NCBI GenBank assembly: GCA_041742255.1
Contig: JBGSIZ010000013.1
Coordinates: forward strand, 1-27,108
Direction of reading: 5' to 3'
Length of the DNA: 27,108 nt
Source: JBGSIZ01 sp041742255
GTDB taxonomy: Bacteria; Pseudomonadota; Alphaproteobacteria; Rhodobacterales; Rhodobacteraceae
The position numbers were made by a program, and so were the translations under genes. Positions 7,454-14,529 of this stretch are shown one piece after another. The stretch's first letter is position 1; each line of letters starts with the position of its first letter. The notes below the pieces were generated by a model, which was not told the DNA's origin, did no database searches, and saw only the letters and a list, made by a program, of their open reading frames with translations.

Positions 7454-7963
7454 ATGGCCGAACAACGCGCAGTGCTGGCAGGGGGATGTTTCTGGGGGAT
7501 GCAGGATCTGATCCGGCGGCGACTGGGGATCGTGTCCACCCGTGTGGGCTATACGGGCGGGGACGTCGCACACGCCACCTACCGCAACCACGGCACCCAC
7601 GCCGAAGGGATCGAGATCATCTTTGACGACGCGGTCACCAGTTACCGGGAAATCCTCGAATTCTTCTTTCAGATCCACGATCCGACGACCAAAAACCGCC
7701 AGGGCAACGACATCGGGCTCAGCTATCGGTCGGCGATCTATTATGTGGACGACACGCAAAAGGCGGTGGCGCTGGACACCATCGCGGACGTGAACGCGTC
7801 GGGGCTGTGGCCGGGGGCGGTGGCGACCGAACTGGAACCCGCCCGCGATTTCTGGGAGGCAGAGCCAGAACATCAGGATTACCTGCTGCGGCGGCCCAAT
7901 GGCTACACCTGCCACTTCGTGCGGCCCGGCTGGCGGTTGCCCAAACGGACAGCGGCAGAATAG
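7454..7963 (+). CDS. msrA: Peptide-methionine (S)-S-oxide reductase MsrA
   Basis: A 169-residue cytoplasmic repair enzyme that reduces the S epimer of methionine sulfoxide in proteins. The active site GCFWG holds catalytic Cys12. GYTGG (32-36), HAEGIEI (49-55) and EHQDYLLRRPNGYTC (139-153) are family motifs. Only one other Cys is present, Cys153, so it must act as the resolving residue, unless reduction is direct. AAGGGG lies a few bases before the ATG. The gene is monocistronic: SulP is divergent on the left, and rlmE is convergent on the right with only 3 bases between stops. Confidence 0.95.
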   Translation: MAEQRAVLAGGCFWGMQDLIRRRLGIVSTRVGYTGGDVAHATYRNHGTHAEGIEIIFDDAVTSYREILEFFFQIHDPTTKNRQGNDIGLSYRSAIYYVDDTQKAVALDTIADVNASGLWPGAVATELEPARDFWEAEPEHQDYLLRRPNGYTCHFVRPGWRLPKRTAAE

Positions 7964-7966
7964 GGA

Positions 7967-8707
7967 TCAGTCGTCTGTGACCTCGTCGGCAACCGGGCGC
8001 TTGAACCCGGTTGCCACCACAAACTTTTCGGAACTGTCTGACCGCGACGCAGGCGGCTTGATGTTGGACACCTTTTCAAACCGGGATTTGAGAAGGGATT
8101 GCAAAGTGGCCTCGGCCCCGCCGGCCAAGACCTTGGCAACAAACGTGCCGCCCGGTTCCAGCACGTCAAACGCAAATTGGGCAGCAGCCTCGCACAAGGT
8201 GATGATGCGCAAATGGTCGGTTTGCTTGTGGCCGGAACTTGATGCGGCCATATCGGACAAAACGACATGGGCGGTGCCGCCCAGCCATTCCTTGACCTTC
8301 AGATCGGCGTCATCCTCCAGAAAATCCAACTGGTGTATCTCGGCCCCGGCAATCGGTTCGACGACTTGCAGGTCAACACCCAGAACGGTGCCCACGGCCT
8401 TGCCCTTGCGCTCGCCCAAGGCGTTGACGCGGGTGACGGCCACCTGACACCAGCCACCGGGGGCACAGCCCAGATCGACAACACGGGCACCGGGCACCAG
8501 AAACCGGTATTTGTCATCCAGTTCGAGGATCTTATAAGCGGCGCGACCGCGGTATCCTTCGGCCTTGGCGCGCTTGACATAGGGGTCGTTCAACTGCCGT
8601 TGCAGCCACCGGGTGGATGAAATGGTGCGGCCTCGCGCGGTCTTGACCTTGATGGTCAGGTCCCGCTGACCGCGCCCGCTGGTGTTCTTTGTCGGTGTCT
8701 TGGCCAT
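7967..8707 (-). CDS. rlmE: 23S rRNA (uridine-2'-O)-methyltransferase RlmE (FtsJ/RrmJ)
   Basis: A 246-residue SAM-dependent enzyme that methylates the ribose of U2552 (E. coli numbering) in the A-loop of 23S rRNA during late 50S assembly. The catalytic tetrad is complete: Lys59 (RAAYKILEL), Asp152 (LSDMAA), Lys192 (FVAKVL) and Glu227 (SSEKFVVATGFK). The SAM-binding motif DLGCAPGGW is at 78-86. The Lys/Arg-rich N-terminal tail (1-35) is longer than in the E. coli protein, as is usual in alphaproteobacteria. It lies 39 bases downstream of the Ppx/GppA gene on the same strand, probably in one transcript. Confidence 0.95.
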   Translation of the reverse strand: MAKTPTKNTSGRGQRDLTIKVKTARGRTISSTRWLQRQLNDPYVKRAKAEGYRGRAAYKILELDDKYRFLVPGARVVDLGCAPGGWCQVAVTRVNALGERKGKAVGTVLGVDLQVVEPIAGAEIHQLDFLEDDADLKVKEWLGGTAHVVLSDMAASSSGHKQTDHLRIITLCEAAAQFAFDVLEPGGTFVAKVLAGGAEATLQSLLKSRFEKVSNIKPPASRSDSSEKFVVATGFKRPVADEVTDD

Positions 8708-8746
8708 GATCCGCGTCCGCCTCTTTGTCAGGGGGCCTGCATATCC

Positions 8747-9859
8747 CTAGAACGGCACATCTTCCAAGACCCCGTCGGCACTCATTTGGGCATAAAGCAG
8801 CCCTTCGCGCAGCCCACGGTCGGCAACAGACAGCCGGTCGGTGGGCCATATCCGCATCAAGGCCTGCAAGATGGCAGCGCCCGACATGATCAACGCCTGC
8901 CGGTCCTTGCCAATCCGGGGGTCGGCCTTGCGCCCGGCAGGGCCAAGGGCAAGATAACCCCGGATCACGGCATCAATCTGGTCAGACGTCATGCGCAAAC
9001 CATCCACCTTGCTGCGGTCATAGCGGCGCAGGCCCAGATGGCTGGCGGCGACGGTGGTCACGGTGCCACTGGTGCCGATGATCTGAAACCGCTCCTTGCT
9101 CTGCTCGCGGGCATAGGGGGCGAATTTGGCAAGATTTTCCTCGAAAAACCAACTCATCAGGGCAAACCGGGCGGCGTCGTCCTCCACATCGTTGAACTGC
9201 TCGCGCAATGTCGCAACGCCCAACGGCACACTGATCCAATCCACCACCTTGGCGGCGGCAAACGGACCGGGGTCCTGCACGAACCCGCGATGCAGGCGCA
9301 TGATGGCACCGGGACGCTCGCGGCGGGGAACATTGGACAAATCAATCCACACCAACTCGGTAGACCCACCGCCAATATCCACAACCAACAACTGTTCGGT
9401 TTTGACACTGACCAGCGGGGCACAGGAAATGACGGCCAACCGGGCTTCTTCCTCAGGCGTGATAATCTCCAACCGCAACCCGGTATCGCGTTTGACCTGA
9501 TTGAGAAAGGCGGCGCCATTGCGGGCGCGGCGGCACGCCTCGGTCGCCACCAGCCGCATATGCTGGACATCATGACGGGCCAGTTTCTGCTTGCAGATAC
9601 GCAAGGCGGCGATGGTCCGGTTCATCGACGCACGGGACAGCGTGCCGGAACTTTCAAGCCCCTGCCCCAACTGAACCGACTTTGAAAAGCTATCGACAAC
9701 GTGAAACTGGCTGCCCTTTGGCTGGGCAATCAGCATCCGACAACTGTTCGTTCCCAGATCGAGCGCCGCATAAAGCGTGCCCGGTTCGGGTGGCAACGGC
9801 GCGGGGCTTTCGACCGCCTGAGGGAACGCGCCCGCACCAATGGGACGCTTGGGCGTCAT
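8747..9859 (-). CDS. Ppx/GppA-family phosphatase (exopolyphosphatase or pppGpp phosphatase)
   Basis: A 370-residue member of the ASKHA-fold Ppx/GppA family, hydrolysing polyphosphate and/or the gamma phosphate of pppGpp. After a Pro-rich tail of about 28 residues come the first phosphate-binding loop DLGTNSCR (34-41) and the second loop DIGGGSTEL (161-169). TPEEEARLA (134-142) carries the conserved Glu. The protein is shorter than E. coli Ppx (about 510) and lacks the extra C-terminal domain, as is common in this class. GGAGG lies about 9 bases before the ATG at 9859. It is first in an operon with rlmE, a pairing of alarmone or polyphosphate metabolism with ribosome maturation. Sequence alone does not separate Ppx from GppA activity. 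Confidence 0.9.
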   Translation of the reverse strand: MTPKRPIGAGAFPQAVESPAPLPPEPGTLYAALDLGTNSCRMLIAQPKGSQFHVVDSFSKSVQLGQGLESSGTLSRASMNRTIAALRICKQKLARHDVQHMRLVATEACRRARNGAAFLNQVKRDTGLRLEIITPEEEARLAVISCAPLVSVKTEQLLVVDIGGGSTELVWIDLSNVPRRERPGAIMRLHRGFVQDPGPFAAAKVVDWISVPLGVATLREQFNDVEDDAARFALMSWFFEENLAKFAPYAREQSKERFQIIGTSGTVTTVAASHLGLRRYDRSKVDGLRMTSDQIDAVIRGYLALGPAGRKADPRIGKDRQALIMSGAAILQALMRIWPTDRLSVADRGLREGLLYAQMSADGVLEDVPF

Positions 9860-10112
9860 GGTTCACGCCCTCCGATTTCAAGTTATCCCCATGCTATGCC
9901 CGGCCCGGTCAGGGCGCAAGGCTTGTGAATGGGACACATGACAGTCATGAGGATTTCTGGGGCGGCACAGGACGAACGCGGGGCTGCATCCACTCCCTCG
10001 CTCTGCTATCCGGGTCGCAGTCGCTGGGCGTGTGCAGCATGTCGAAAAACGACCGCGTGTCGCATCCGGGACAGGCTAAAAGGCTGGGAACACACTTGGG
10101 GCGGGGAATCAC
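9860..10112. other. Divergent intergenic region with a possibly structured leader
   Basis: This 253-base gap separates ppx/gppA (-) from the one-carbon operon (+). I see GCTGCA (9983-9988) complementary to TGCAGC (10033-10038), and the small hairpin GTCG-AAAAA-CGAC (10041-10053). ATCCGGG is repeated around 10008 and 10064. No B12 box, SAM-II or SAH riboswitch signature is recognisable. Short open frames here look like noise. Promoters for both directions should lie here, but none stands out. Confidence 0.35.
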
Positions 10113-10424
10113 ATGGCCGAAGTCACTATCGTCTACTGGCGGGATATCCCGGCGCAGGTCATCGTGGGCAGAGGTCGCAAGGGCGTGAAAAAACCGCTCC
10201 CCGAACGGTTCGAACAGGCCATCGACCGGGCCGCAATGAAGGCGGGGATGGCAGGCACCGACGATTACCTGTCGGAATGGCGCAAGGCCGATCCGGTGAC
10301 AGTAGACGGTGACGACGACGAAGCCGTGGCATTGGCCGAGGTGGCGCGGATCGACACCACCTTTGATCTGCCCCGGATCAAGACGCTGATCGAAAATCTG
10401 GGCTGGGCGACGCCTTGGTCATGA
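10113..10424 (+). CDS. 'Virulence factor' family small protein (PF13769-like) of a one-carbon operon
   Basis: A 103-residue acidic cytoplasmic protein with no membrane segment or signal peptide. It begins MAEVTIVYWRDIPAQVIVGRGRKGVKKPL, the start I associate with the family labelled 'virulence factor'; the label is historical and no virulence role is implied. No catalytic motif is evident. The ATG at 10113 follows a GGGGCGGGGAA stretch. The MetF-like gene begins 53 bases after its stop, with the methyltransferase behind it, so an accessory role in folate or corrinoid methyl transfer is likely by association only. Confidence 0.75.
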   Translation: MAEVTIVYWRDIPAQVIVGRGRKGVKKPLPERFEQAIDRAAMKAGMAGTDDYLSEWRKADPVTVDGDDDEAVALAEVARIDTTFDLPRIKTLIENLGWATPWS

Positions 10425-10464
10425 CGCCGCCCACGTTTCCGGACAAACCCATTCCGTCCCGCCT

Positions 10465-10472
10465 AAAGGAGG
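10465..10472 (+). promoter_or_regulatory. Strong Shine-Dalgarno site deciding the MetF-like start
   Basis: AAAGGAGG at 10465-10472 is an ideal ribosome binding site, 5 bases before GTG 10478. It supports that GTG over the in-frame ATG at 10421, which forms an ATGA overlap with the previous stop but has no comparable site. Confidence 0.75.
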
Positions 10473-10477
10473 CCGTC

Positions 10478-11410
10478 GTGTCGCTTTTGCCGTTCTTCAA
10501 GAAAAAAGAAACTGCCCCCGAAACCACGGGTAACACGGCGGCCGTGCATGCCTTCTTGCAAGGGTATTCGATCGAGGTGATGCCGCGCACCGCCGAAAAG
10601 GTGGACAATTTCCGCGACCTTCTGCCCGCAGGCACCCGCGTCTACATCGCCCATATCGAAGGCACGCCGATCACGGACATGGTGGCCACGGCCAAACGAC
10701 TGGCGGCCGACGGGTTCGCGGTGATGCCACACTTTCCGGCGCGGATCATTCCGGACCGGGCCACGCTGGCAGACTGGATCGCGCGGTATCAAGGCGAAGC
10801 CGGGGTGGATCAGGCGCTCGTGCTGGGCGGTGGCGTCAACACGCCTGCGGGTGATTTTGACAGCTCGATGCAACTGCTCGAAACGGGTTTGTTCGGGGAT
10901 TTCAAACGGCTGCACGTCGCAGGCCACCCCGAAGGGAACAAAGACATCGACCCCGACGGGTCCGACCGCAACGTGATGGACGCCTTGCGCTGGAAACAAC
11001 GGTTTCAGGACACCACTGGGGCGCAAATGGCGCTCGCGACGCAATTCTGCTTTGAATCGGGTCCGGTGATTGCATGGGCGGACGCCTTGCGGGACGCAGG
11101 GATAACCTTGCCCATCCATATCGGCGTGGCGGGTCCGGCCAAACTGCAAACCCTGATCAAATTCGCCATCGCCTGCGGGGTCGGGGCATCGGTCCGGGTC
11201 TTGCAAAAACGGGCCATGGACGTGACCAAACTGCTGTTGCCTTATGAACCCACGGACGTCGTGGCGGACCTCGCGGCGCACGCAGTCAAAACGCCCGATT
11301 TCAACATCAAACAGGTGCATTTCTTCCCGCTGGGCGGGATCAAGACCAACGCCACCTGGTGCATCGAAAACGGCGGTGCCTCTGCCCTGCCCGCTTCTCA
11401 AACAAACTAA
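10478..11410 (+). CDS. Methylenetetrahydrofolate reductase-like protein (short MetF family)
   Basis: A 310-residue cytoplasmic TIM-barrel protein related to 5,10-methylenetetrahydrofolate reductase, which makes 5-methyl-THF. Glu33 in YSIEVMPRTAEK matches the place of the catalytic Glu in the MetF FEFFPPRT motif. HVAGHPEGNKD resembles the MetF PEGH/AYPE region, and ATQFCFE the TQFFF strand. Overall it is well diverged from E. coli MetF. The start is GTG 10478 because of the perfect ribosome binding site; the frame stays open to ATG 10421, giving 329 residues if used. It ends 9 bases before the pterin-binding methyltransferase gene, so product and consumer of methyl-THF are encoded together. 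The electron donor and true activity are untested. Confidence 0.8.
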   Translation: MSLLPFFKKKETAPETTGNTAAVHAFLQGYSIEVMPRTAEKVDNFRDLLPAGTRVYIAHIEGTPITDMVATAKRLAADGFAVMPHFPARIIPDRATLADWIARYQGEAGVDQALVLGGGVNTPAGDFDSSMQLLETGLFGDFKRLHVAGHPEGNKDIDPDGSDRNVMDALRWKQRFQDTTGAQMALATQFCFESGPVIAWADALRDAGITLPIHIGVAGPAKLQTLIKFAIACGVGASVRVLQKRAMDVTKLLLPYEPTDVVADLAAHAVKTPDFNIKQVHFFPLGGIKTNATWCIENGGASALPASQTN

Positions 11411-11419
11411 GGACCTGCC

Positions 11420-12487
11420 ATGACCCGCACCATCGTCGAATCCGCGACCCGCACCACCATCATCGGCTTTGATCAGCCGTTCTGCGTGATCGGGGAACGG
11501 ATCAACCCCACCGGGCGCAAGAAACTGGCGGCCGAACTCGAACTCGGCGATTTCTCGACCGTTGAGGCGGACGCGCTGGCGCAGGTCGCGGCGGGGGCAA
11601 CCATCCTCGACATCAACTCGGGCGCGGTGTTCTCGAACAAGATGGCGACGGACCCGCGCTACGCCGACAACAACTTTGTCGAACCGCCCTTGATGCGTGA
11701 CCTCATCGAACGGGTGCAGGCGATCACCGACGCGCCCTTGTGCATCGACAGTTCCGTGCCCGCCGCGCTCGAGGCCGGATTGGCCGCCGCCAAAGGTCGC
11801 CCGCTGTTGAACTCGGTCACTGGCGAAGAAGAACGGCTGGAACTCGTTTTGCCGCTGGTCAAGAAATACAACGTCCCCGTGGTGGCCATTTCCAACGACG
11901 ACACCGGCATTTCCGAAGACCCCGAGGTCCGCTTTGCCGTCGCCAAAAAGATCGTGCAGCGGGCCGCCGATTTCGGCATCCCTGCGCATGACATCGTGGT
12001 TGACCCGCTCGTCATGCCCATCGGGGCCATGGCCACGGCGGGCTTGCAGGTGTTCACATTGGTGCGCCGTCTGCGCGAAGAACTGGGGGTCAACACGACC
12101 TGCGGGGCGTCCAATATTTCGTTCGGCTTGCCCAATCGGCACGGCATCAACAACGCCTTTCTGCCCATGGCCATGACCGCAGGCATGACCAGCGCCATCA
12201 TGAACCCGATCTCGCTGCCCGTCCCGGCCTCCAAAATCGCCGAAAAGAAGATTGAGGTGGAGGCCGCAGGAATCGTTCTGCCCGAAGGTCTGGATGACGA
12301 AACCTTTTGCCTCCTGTTCGGGCTTGGGTCCACCCGGCCCCGCGCGGGCAAGGAAATGGAGGCGATCCGCGCCGCCAACTTCCTCACCAACAACGACCCC
12401 TCGGGCGGCGAATGGATCCGGTTCAACCGCCCCGCCGTCAAGGACGGCGAAGGCCGGGCACGTACCGGACGCCGCAGCCGGGGCTGA
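11420..12487 (+). CDS. Methyltetrahydrofolate:corrinoid methyltransferase (pterin-binding, DHPS-like fold)
   Basis: A 355-residue protein of the pterin-binding family found in MetH and in AcsE/MtrH-like methyltransferases. Motifs: GERINPTGRKK (25-35), ILDINSGAV, LCIDSSVPAALEAGL, LLNSVTGEE, and TCGASNISFGLPNR, which carries the Asn that positions methyl-THF. The tail is basic (RARTGRRSRG). The protein should transfer the methyl of 5-methyl-THF to Co(I) of a corrinoid protein. No B12-binding, homocysteine-binding or reactivation domain is present in it or elsewhere in the window, so partners must be encoded at another locus. Roseobacters are reported to have a methionine synthase split across polypeptides, and this would be its pterin module; a one-carbon demethylation role is the alternative. 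AAGGA precedes the ATG. Confidence 0.85.
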   Translation: MTRTIVESATRTTIIGFDQPFCVIGERINPTGRKKLAAELELGDFSTVEADALAQVAAGATILDINSGAVFSNKMATDPRYADNNFVEPPLMRDLIERVQAITDAPLCIDSSVPAALEAGLAAAKGRPLLNSVTGEEERLELVLPLVKKYNVPVVAISNDDTGISEDPEVRFAVAKKIVQRAADFGIPAHDIVVDPLVMPIGAMATAGLQVFTLVRRLREELGVNTTCGASNISFGLPNRHGINNAFLPMAMTAGMTSAIMNPISLPVPASKIAEKKIEVEAAGIVLPEGLDDETFCLLFGLGSTRPRAGKEMEAIRAANFLTNNDPSGGEWIRFNRPAVKDGEGRARTGRRSRG

Positions 12488-12530
12488 GAACGACACCGCC
12501 GGGATACCGACGCAAAACCGACGCAATATC

Positions 12531-12563
12531 CAAACGGGGGCCTTGGCCCTCGTTTGTTATTTA
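12531..12563 (+). terminator. Intrinsic terminator of the one-carbon operon
   Basis: CAAACGGGGGCC (12531-12542) pairs with GGCCCTCGTTTG (12545-12556) over about 11 pairs with one G-U. TTATTTAT follows. It is 43 bases after the methyltransferase stop. The T-rich tail runs into the stop codon of the convergent aldolase gene. Confidence 0.8.
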
Positions 12564-13321
12564 TAGGCTTGGGCGGTTTCGCGTAACGCCTTGGCCAAAA
12601 TGGACAATTCACCGCCCACCCCCATGAACGTCACACCTTCGTCCAGATAATGGCGCACATCGTCCGGATGGAACCAAATGATCCCCACAGCCTTGCCCGC
12701 CGCCCGGATCCGGGTGATGGCATGGTCAATCGCGGCCACAACATCTGGGTGTTTCATCTGGCCGGGATACCCCATATCGGCGGATAGGTCGGCGGGGCCG
12801 ATAAACACGCAATCCACGCCTTCGGTCTGGGCAATGGCATCAATATTTTCAATGGCTTGGGCGCTTTCGGCCTGCACCATCACGCAAATTTCGGCATCCG
12901 CCGTCTGGATATAATCCGGGATCGCCCCAAACCCCGACGCCCGCGCCATCGACGCGCCCATCCCCCTGCGGCCCTTGGGGGCATAGCGGCAGGCGGCGAC
13001 GGTATCGGCGGCATCCTGACCTGTGTGAACCATCGGCACCAACAGGGTTTGCGCCCCAATATCAAGGGCTTGCTTGATCACCCAATCCTCGCGGACGGGC
13101 ACACGAACCACGGCATTGGTCCCCGACCCCTGCAGCGCACGCAACTGCTCGCCTATGGTGGTCAACGTGTTCGGCCCATGTTCCGCGTCAATCAGGCACC
13201 AGTCAAACCCGGCCCCGCCCGCCAATTCCGCTGCGGGCCCAGATGCCAACGCCAACCAAATCCCGATTTGCGGCGTGCCAGCGGCCAACGCCGCCTTGAG
13301 ATGGTTTTTCGGTGCGGGCAT
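12557..13321 (-). CDS. HpcH/HpaI-family class II aldolase
   Basis: A 254-residue metal-dependent pyruvate aldolase of the HpaI type (4-hydroxy-2-oxoheptanedioate aldolase and related 2-keto-3-deoxy acid aldolases). The catalytic and metal residues align with E. coli HpaI at a constant offset of three: His48 (DAEHGP), Arg73 (VVRVPVR), Glu152 (VMVQAES) and Asp178 (GPADLSADMG). GYPG closes the active-site region. AGGAG lies 7 bases before the ATG. It is isolated: convergent with the one-carbon operon, and on the same strand as the agl operon but beyond that operon's terminator. The physiological substrate cannot be deduced; sugar-acid or aromatic breakdown are options. Confidence 0.9.
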   Translation of the reverse strand: MPAPKNHLKAALAAGTPQIGIWLALASGPAAELAGGAGFDWCLIDAEHGPNTLTTIGEQLRALQGSGTNAVVRVPVREDWVIKQALDIGAQTLLVPMVHTGQDAADTVAACRYAPKGRRGMGASMARASGFGAIPDYIQTADAEICVMVQAESAQAIENIDAIAQTEGVDCVFIGPADLSADMGYPGQMKHPDVVAAIDHAITRIRAAGKAVGIIWFHPDDVRHYLDEGVTFMGVGGELSILAKALRETAQAYK

Positions 13322-13371
13322 GACGCTCTCCTATGCTGTTGCACCCATTCAGACCACAGCCGCAGCCAAAG

Positions 13372-13403
13372 AAAAAGGCCCCGCGTGATGCGCGGAGCCT
13401 TTT
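13372..13403 (-). terminator. Intrinsic terminator of the aglEFGAK operon
   Basis: AAAAGGCCCCGCG (13373-13385) faces CGCGGAGCCTTTT (13391-13403), a 13-position stem with one mismatch and a five-base loop. On the minus strand the stem is followed by TTTTTCTTT. It lies 17 bases after the aglK stop. Confidence 0.85.
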
Positions 13404-13419
13404 CCGGATCTCGTGGATT

Positions 13420-14508
13420 TCAGCGGTAATACAACGACTTGCCGTTGTGGAACACCTGAACCTTTTCAGGAACGGCACTCAGACGGACGGTATTGCCGCG
13501 CAGATTACTGTGGATTCCGGGCAATTTTCCGATCATCGGCTCTGCGGTTCCGACCTTGTCGAAATACAGGATCGTGACCTCGCCCAAGGCTTCGGTAAAG
13601 TTGACGGAGCCTTCAAAAATGGCATCGCCCGTCGTCTCAACCAAATCTTCAGGGCGGACACCGACATTGACCTTCAACCCTTTGTCGGCGTCCTGCGTCG
13701 GCACGGCCGAAATCGCGACACCGCCTGTGTCCAACCGGATCGTCGTGCGGGCACCCGTGCCGACAATTTCACCCGGCAACAGGTTCATCGCCGGGGAGCC
13801 GATGAATTGGGCCACAAATTCGTTTTCGGGCCGTTCATACAGTTCCAGCGGCGTGCCAACCTGCGCGATGCCTTTGTTTGCCAGAACAACAATCCGGGTG
13901 GCCAGCGTCATTGCCTCGACCTGGTCGTGTGTGACGTAGATCATCGTCGAGTCCGGCATCGATTCCTTGAGTTGGGCAATCTCGATCCGGGTCGCCACGC
14001 GCAAGGCAGCGTCAAGGTTCGACAGGGGTTCGTCAAACAGATACACCTTGGGATCGCGCACGATCGACCGACCGATCGCGACCCGCTGCCGCTGTCCGCC
14101 AGACAGCGCCTTGGGCAAGCGATCCAGATAAGGTTCAAGCTGTAACACCTTGGCCGCCTTGGATATTGCGGCGTCAATCTCGGCTTGGCTCTTTTTGGCA
14201 AGCTTGAGAGCAAAGGACATATTATCGCGCACGGTCATATGCGGATATAGCGCGTAGGACTGGAACACCATCGCGATGCCGCGTTGCGCCGGGGGCACAT
14301 CGTTGACGACCTGCCCGTCGATCTGCAACTCGCCCCCGGTGATGCTTTCCAATCCGGCGATCATCCGCAACAACGTCGATTTCCCGCAGCCCGATGGGCC
14401 CACGAACACGATCAATTCGCCGGTCTTGATGTCGAGGTTGATGTTCTTGAGAACGTCAACCGTGCCGCCATAGGTCTTTGCGACATTCGTCAGTTTCAGG
14501 CTGGCCAT
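13420..14508 (-). CDS. aglK: Alpha-glucoside ABC transporter ATP-binding protein AglK
   Basis: A 362-residue MalK/UgpC-type ATPase that powers the AglF-AglG channel. Every nucleotide-binding element is intact: Walker A GPSGCGKST (37-45), Q-loop Gln83, signature LSGGQ (135-139), Walker B YLFDE (156-160) and H-loop His194. Residues about 240-362 form the OB-fold regulatory domain (NVGVRPEDL). GGGGAGG lies about 5 bases before the ATG. It is the last gene of the operon, 21 bases after aglA, and the intrinsic terminator follows. The order E-F-G-A-K is the one described for Sinorhizobium agl, which supports the names. Confidence 0.92.
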   Translation of the reverse strand: MASLKLTNVAKTYGGTVDVLKNINLDIKTGELIVFVGPSGCGKSTLLRMIAGLESITGGELQIDGQVVNDVPPAQRGIAMVFQSYALYPHMTVRDNMSFALKLAKKSQAEIDAAISKAAKVLQLEPYLDRLPKALSGGQRQRVAIGRSIVRDPKVYLFDEPLSNLDAALRVATRIEIAQLKESMPDSTMIYVTHDQVEAMTLATRIVVLANKGIAQVGTPLELYERPENEFVAQFIGSPAMNLLPGEIVGTGARTTIRLDTGGVAISAVPTQDADKGLKVNVGVRPEDLVETTGDAIFEGSVNFTEALGEVTILYFDKVGTAEPMIGKLPGIHSNLRGNTVRLSAVPEKVQVFHNGKSLYYR

Positions 14509-14529
14509 CTGTCCTCCCCTTTTTCCCGT

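Noticed and set aside
9860..10112. Cobalamin, SAM or SAH riboswitch before the one-carbon operon
   Set aside because: The context invites it, but none of the conserved sequence boxes of these classes can be found by eye.
10207..10216. GGTTCGAAC resembling a tRNA T-loop
   Set aside because: It is inside the 'virulence factor' coding sequence and no acceptor or anticodon stems surround it.
10463..12526. 687-codon open frame on the minus strand
   Set aside because: It lies antisense to the MetF-like and methyltransferase genes, whose families, ribosome binding sites and terminator are clear. Its product is rich in Arg, Gly, His and Asp without domain motifs, as expected from the reverse strand of GC-rich coding DNA.
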